Assembly (NCBI RefSeq): GCF_000281045.1
Contig: NW_008246174.1
Location: 28,753-92,752 of the forward strand
Direction: 5' to 3'
Length of the DNA: 64,000 nt
Source of the DNA: Saprolegnia diclina VS20
Lineage: Eukaryota > Oomycota > Saprolegniomycetes > Saprolegniales > Saprolegniaceae
Shown here: positions 59,943 through 64,000 of the stretch, one piece after another
Numbering within the stretch: the first letter of the stretch is position 1
Layout of the letters: the number at the start of each line of letters is the position of its first letter
Notes under the pieces: model-generated
The model's database searches: none
Told to the model about the DNA's origin: nothing
What the model saw: the letters and a program-made list of their open reading frames with translations, nothing else
Made by a program: the position numbers and the translations under genes

Positions 59943-61287
59943 ATGAAGCTCGCTTGCCTCGCAACAACGCTCGCGCTTGCGCTGATGGGCGCCGACGCGC
60001 AGCTCAACATCAACTGGCTTGTCAAGATCGTCGCGGACAAGCTCAAGCAACTGGAGCTCCCGATCGTCAACGAGTTCATCGACAAGGAGGTGCAGAAGGC
60101 CCTTGTCGAGACTGCCAAGATCCAGCGCCCGCCGCTCGTGGCGCGCCAGAACGGTGACCTGCTCTCGTACAAAATTCTTCAGGTCCCCGACATGCACTAC
60201 ACGGCCAACCGGTTCTTTCCCTGTATGGACAAACCCGAAGATATGAAGAAGCTCTGTTTCGAGTCGTACATGACCGAGATGATGAACAAGATGCTCGACG
60301 ACGTCAAGCCCGACTTTGTCGTCTTCACTGGCGACCAGATCGAGTCGCTTTGGTACCCCCAGGTTTGTCACATTGCCGTTATTAGCCGTTTTATACCATT
60401 TTCGTAGACGTGGCTGTCGTCGATTGATGCGATCGACACGTACTCCAAGCACGTGATTGACCGCAAGCTGCCGTGGGCCATGGTCTTTGGCAACCACGAC
60501 GAGAGCATTACACCGGTATTTCCTGCTCTTTCAAGCGCTCTACTGACGATATTTCGATACGTATCAGCACCTCTTTTCGAACCGCAAGATCATGATGGCG
60601 TACATCGAGTCGCTCGATTACTCGTACGCCAAGTACGGTCCCTTCAACATTGGCGGCGCCGGCAACTACGAGCTGTCGCTCAAATCACCGAATGCTACCG
60701 ACATGATGCACATGTACTTTGCCGACACGCACAACGACGGCGACATTGCGCCGGCGCAGCTCGACTACTTCAAGTCTGTCGCTGCGAAATACAAGGGCCA
60801 GGACGTGCCCGCGCTCATGTTTTTTCACATTCCGATGCCCGAGTACAAGGAGTTCAACGGCGTTGGGCAAGGCGACCGCCGCGAAGGCATTGGAGGTCAC
60901 GCCAACCACAGCCTTTACGAGGCCATTGTCGAGAGTATGTCCGACCATTGATGGTGGGAAGACGTTTATGTGGTCGCTGTGTAGTGGGCGATGTCAAGGC
61001 GACGTTCTGCGGCCATGACCACTTGAACGATTTTTGCTTCAAGAAGGACAACCTGCACATGTGCTACGGCGGCGGCGTTGGCTACGGTACTCACGCGCCG
61101 TTCTAATCGACGATGAAACTCAAGACCGCTAGGTGCTGGCTACAACAAGAAGAACCATGCGCGCACGGCCCGCGTCATTGAATGGACGCGGTCGCCGAGT
61201 AACGAGTCGATCTCGACGTGGCTGTACCGCCACAACCAAGTCAACAGCCAGGACAAGTACACGGTGTTTGAACGCTCGTTTGCGTAA
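59943..61287 (+). CDS. Secreted metallophosphoesterase, paralogue E
   Basis: Signal peptide MKLACLATTLALALMGADAQ, then NWLVKIVADKLKQLELPIVN, QVPDMHYTANRFFPC, FTGDQIESLWYPQ, MVFGNHDESITP, FFHIPMPEYKEFN and FCGHDHLNDFCF, with a tail VIEWTRSPSNESISTWLYRH and end FERSFA. Closest to paralogue A in its N-terminal half (both have LELP-VN, then FFPC/YFPC and a CM-KPDM/CMDKPEDM block). All metal ligands are intact. Introns about 45-60 bases at the shared family positions. The in-frame Met at 59886 would put 19 residues before the signal peptide, so 59943 is preferred. Confidence 0.9.
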
Positions 61288-62067
61288 TCTTTGGGTCGAG
61301 ATATGGAAATGTCATTGCGTAAACGACCAATAGAAACGATCTTTGATTGTGCAAAGTTGATAAAAGTGAATGGTTTCTCGCCCGATAGTAGGCTTCAAGT
61401 CTGACGACAACACACATTTGTGATCAACCGCCGTGTGCCGCGTCTTCCGTTGGTGCATACGCAGAGGCTCAAGGGCTCTGACCGATTTGGGCATCCGTTT
61501 CAGCGCAGTCGCAACCTGAGTCAGTGAGGGTGACCGATGCCGTCGTTGAGGCAGTAAACACCTTCGCCGAACAAGTCTCAATCCAGCGGGTATGCATCCT
61601 ACCGACGTAGCGTTCCTGGGCGTCGACGTGGATTCGTGAAGCGCCTTGACATCCACCACTCTAAGAAAATGCTAGTTTATTGAGAGAATGTTATTAGCCA
61701 AGTATTTCCGAAAGATACTTCTCAAATTTCGAGGAACACTATATTCCTCTGTTGTTGGAACGGCGTGGCACCACTGCGTGTGCTCTATATGTGGGCACCA
61801 TTTTACCAGCCAATATTCAGAAAGGACCGCGTCCGAGGATATATCACTTGTTCGTGGTCATGTATCAACGGTGTTCTTGGCGTTGGCGGGGTTGGCCTTC
61901 GACGTCTTGCAAGCTCGAACCGCCACGTATCTTGAAGATCGGAGTTCTCCAATCAAATCCCTATTTTTCAACATGTCGCTTGATTTCGACCAATCGTGTC
62001 GCGCTTCGGTTGGCGCCACACGGTGCGCCACATTCGAGTTCGCCTCAAGCATTGTGCGAACAGCGTC
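61288..62067. other. Intergenic, upstream of the kinase gene
   Basis: About 780 bases. Plus-strand frames near 61688-62260 are open but are out of frame with the kinase and have no motif. A short upstream exon of the kinase may be hidden here, since its frame is open for at least 72 bases before the first ATG. Confidence 0.4.
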
Positions 62068-63703
62068 ATGGTCACATCAGCCTACTTGCGCGGCGTCTTT
62101 CATCTCCGACGACCGGACGCGGCGAGGCTGCCCCCCAAGCCTGCCAAGAGCCAAGCGCTCGACTTGGACCAAAACCCGAAGCGGGAAGATGTCGTTAGGC
62201 GCCTTGAACGCGACTCGCTGCGAGAAGAACTCGCAGTCTTTGCAAACCAGCGCCAATTGAAGTCGCTGCGCATCCCGCTACCGCGCCACTGGACACAGGA
62301 CCACCGGGCGTCCTTGGATGCCATCGCGGCCTCAGTGCACGGACTCACGGTGGTCATCGACGATGATGCGCTCGTCGCGGCGCTGCCGGATACGAGTGAC
62401 GCACCCGAAGTCTTCGTCAACGTCCCCGAGCTGGCGGCAAAAGGTCACGACTCGTTCGTGGCGCACCTCCGGCACGACCGCATGGACTCAGCAGGTCGAT
62501 TCCTTCTGTCGAGCGTAATTTCATGGTTTGCGCAGGCGGCCATCGAGTGCATATGCTCTGGGACGTCGCCCAGTTGCAGTCGACAAGTGCGCACGCCTTC
62601 GAATCCGTTGTCGGCGGCGAGGGCGGCGTCTACGCGCTGTCGTCGTCGCCGTCCGGCGCCAAGGTCGTCATGTTCAAGCCCATCGAAGAAGAGGTGTTCG
62701 TCCGCGAAGGCCTCTGCGCGGGTGAAGGCGCTGTGCGAGAAGAAGCCGCGTACGTTTCTGATAAATGCTCGGGCATCTTGACTTACTACGGCTGTAGCTA
62801 CGTCTTGGACGCTGCGATGGGTGGTTTTAGCGGCGTGCCTCCCACGGCCGTCGCGCGGCTGCACATGGCCAACTGCAAACTCAAAACAACCAGCAGCGCC
62901 AACAACGCCGGCTGGCTCAAGCTCGGTGCCGTCCAGCGGTTCATGGGCCCAAGCGCTGGCAGTATGGAAGACTTTGGCATGCCCCATGCGCTTGAAAAAG
63001 CGGCTCAAATGGTCTCAGTCGACCAAGGTACCCGGGCTTTCAAGGCGATCGGCTCACGCGTCGATAGTCCATCGCGTTGGGCTCCTCGACGTGCGCCTCT
63101 TCAACACGGACCGCCATGGCGGCAATCTTTTGCTCCTTGGCAAGTCCGCACCGTACACACTCGTGCCCATTGACCACGGGTGTATCCTTCCGAGCTGGTA
63201 TTATTTGCAGCTCGATGCAGCGTGGGAGCGGCACGCTCGACGTAGGGACCGCCTGAGCGAAGCGCGTCTGGACTGGGCCACGTACCCGCAGGCCAGAGCG
63301 CTGTTCAGTCCCGCGATGCGCCAACACGTCGCGGCCTTGAATGCTGCGGCAGACGCCCACCGCCTTCGCCGTCTCGGTATGGACCTCTCATCTGTTGCAA
63401 GAAATTGACCGATCTATGGAGGCATTCGAGAAGAGTGCATCGCGACGCTGTATATTTGCACGCTCGTGCTCAAGACGGCGACTCTGGCCGGTGCGTGGAG
63501 CAACTTGGTGTGCTCAACGTTAAGTACCACGTCTTATTGTAGGCAAATCCCTGGCGTGGATCGGCGCCTACTTGAGCCGAGACGGTTGCTTTGAAGCGCC
63601 GTCTCGGCTGGAAGAAGCCATCGCGCGCGCGTGCACGGCATGCGACATCCCTTATTTATGGACGAAGAACGACCACGGCGAAGCCCGCTTTGACGTACAC
63701 TGA
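62068..63703 (+). CDS. PI3/PI4-kinase-family protein, related to plant type II PI4K gamma
   Basis: Six exons spliced in phase give about 480 residues. An unrecognised N-terminal part (about 150 residues: LRRPDAARLPPKPAKSQ, RHWTQDHRASLDAIAAS) leads into the kinase: GGEGGVYALSS (glycine loop), KVVMFKPIEEEVF (lysine), AAYVLDAAMGGFSGVPPT, the catalytic loop DVRLFNTDRHGGNLLL and the metal loop PIDHGCILPSW. A C-terminal helical part (EECIATLYICTLVLK, SLAWIGAYLSRDG) ends EARFDVH. Key catalytic residues D, N-x-D-R-H and D-H-G are present. Plant relatives often carry N-terminal ubiquitin-like domains; none is visible here. Some members phosphorylate proteins rather than lipid, so the substrate is open. 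The start at 62068 is the first in-frame ATG and may not be the true one. Confidence 0.82.
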
Positions 63704-63896
63704 TTCTTATGCGTCAAGAATTAGACTGATTGTAGGTGGCCGATGGTATTCTGCGCCGTCGCCCCCCAAACGTGTTTTACGCGTGTCTTCAAAAAGCGAT
63801 GACGCTCGACGCGACGGCAACCAAATAAACATATTTTAGCATTGGATACATACATATTATTTGAAAGATTGATATATAACGCATGCGCAGTTTTGC

Positions 63897-63971
63897 TTAC
63901 ATGGTCAACACGTCTTTCGTCACCTTGACCGGTCGCCGCGCGTCTTTGGCTTTCAAGTACGTTTGAAAATC
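63897..63971 (-). CDS. Last exon of an unidentified gene running off the right edge
   Basis: On the minus strand an acceptor (TCCATAG) is followed by an open frame DFQTYLKAKDARRPVKVTKD-VLTM and a stop at 63897-63899. Basic, soluble C-terminus; family not recognised. Support is the splice acceptor, the clean frame and the stop only. Confidence 0.4.
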   Translation of the reverse strand, partial: DFQTYLKAKDARRPVKVTKDVLTM

Positions 63972-64000
63972 CTATGGACATTGATATATCGATACAGTTG

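Noticed and set aside
1-64000. Bacterial or viral origin of the window
   Set aside because: Dense spliceosomal introns, axonemal proteins and signal peptides of eukaryotic type rule this out; no capsid, polymerase, integrase or reverse-transcriptase motifs were seen.

Overview
The window reads as nuclear DNA of a flagellated protist, most likely an oomycete of the Saprolegniales type. This is inference from three things: coding sequence is GC-rich; almost every gene is broken by very short GT-AG introns (about 40-75 bases) that splice into coherent proteins; and the content mixes axonemal genes with a left-edge fragment that resembles the helicase-associated-like repeats common in these organisms. 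I see no rRNA, no tRNA I can support, no CRISPR array, and no transposon, retroelement or viral fossil.

Layout. 1-231: edge of a helicase-associated-like repeat gene. 877-2958: a chromo-barrel/Tudor-knot plus RING protein and a Maf nucleotide pyrophosphatase. 3057-16292: a complete single-headed inner-arm axonemal dynein heavy chain. 17026-22537: two divergently transcribed paralogous APC-type amino-acid permeases. 22558-24505: a HAD-fold protein and a dienelactone-hydrolase-like protein that runs into a Gag1-like clamp (DUF4050) domain. 24557-27705: CFAP58. 28289-29938: a membrane-anchored NHL beta-propeller protein. 30518-46298: PACRG, then one giant gene of about 14.3 kb encoding an intracellular IPT/TIG-repeat protein with a C2 domain. 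46648-47843: a small EF-hand protein. 47946-61287: five paralogous secreted metallophosphoesterases of the purple-acid-phosphatase 14/28/29 / Dcr2 type, interrupted by an outer-arm dynein docking-complex gene (ODAD1/CCDC114/CCDC63 type). 62068-63703: a PI3/4-kinase-family protein. 63897-63971: last exon of a gene entering from the right edge.

Two themes stand out. Four clear flagellar genes (dynein heavy chain, CFAP58, PACRG, docking complex) lie within 55 kb, with the giant IPT/C2 protein and the EF-hand protein among them as candidate new axonemal parts. The phosphatase family is a local expansion in mixed orientation, with signs of gene conversion between two members and a frame disruption in a third. 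All functions rest on protein motifs read by eye; no database search was run.
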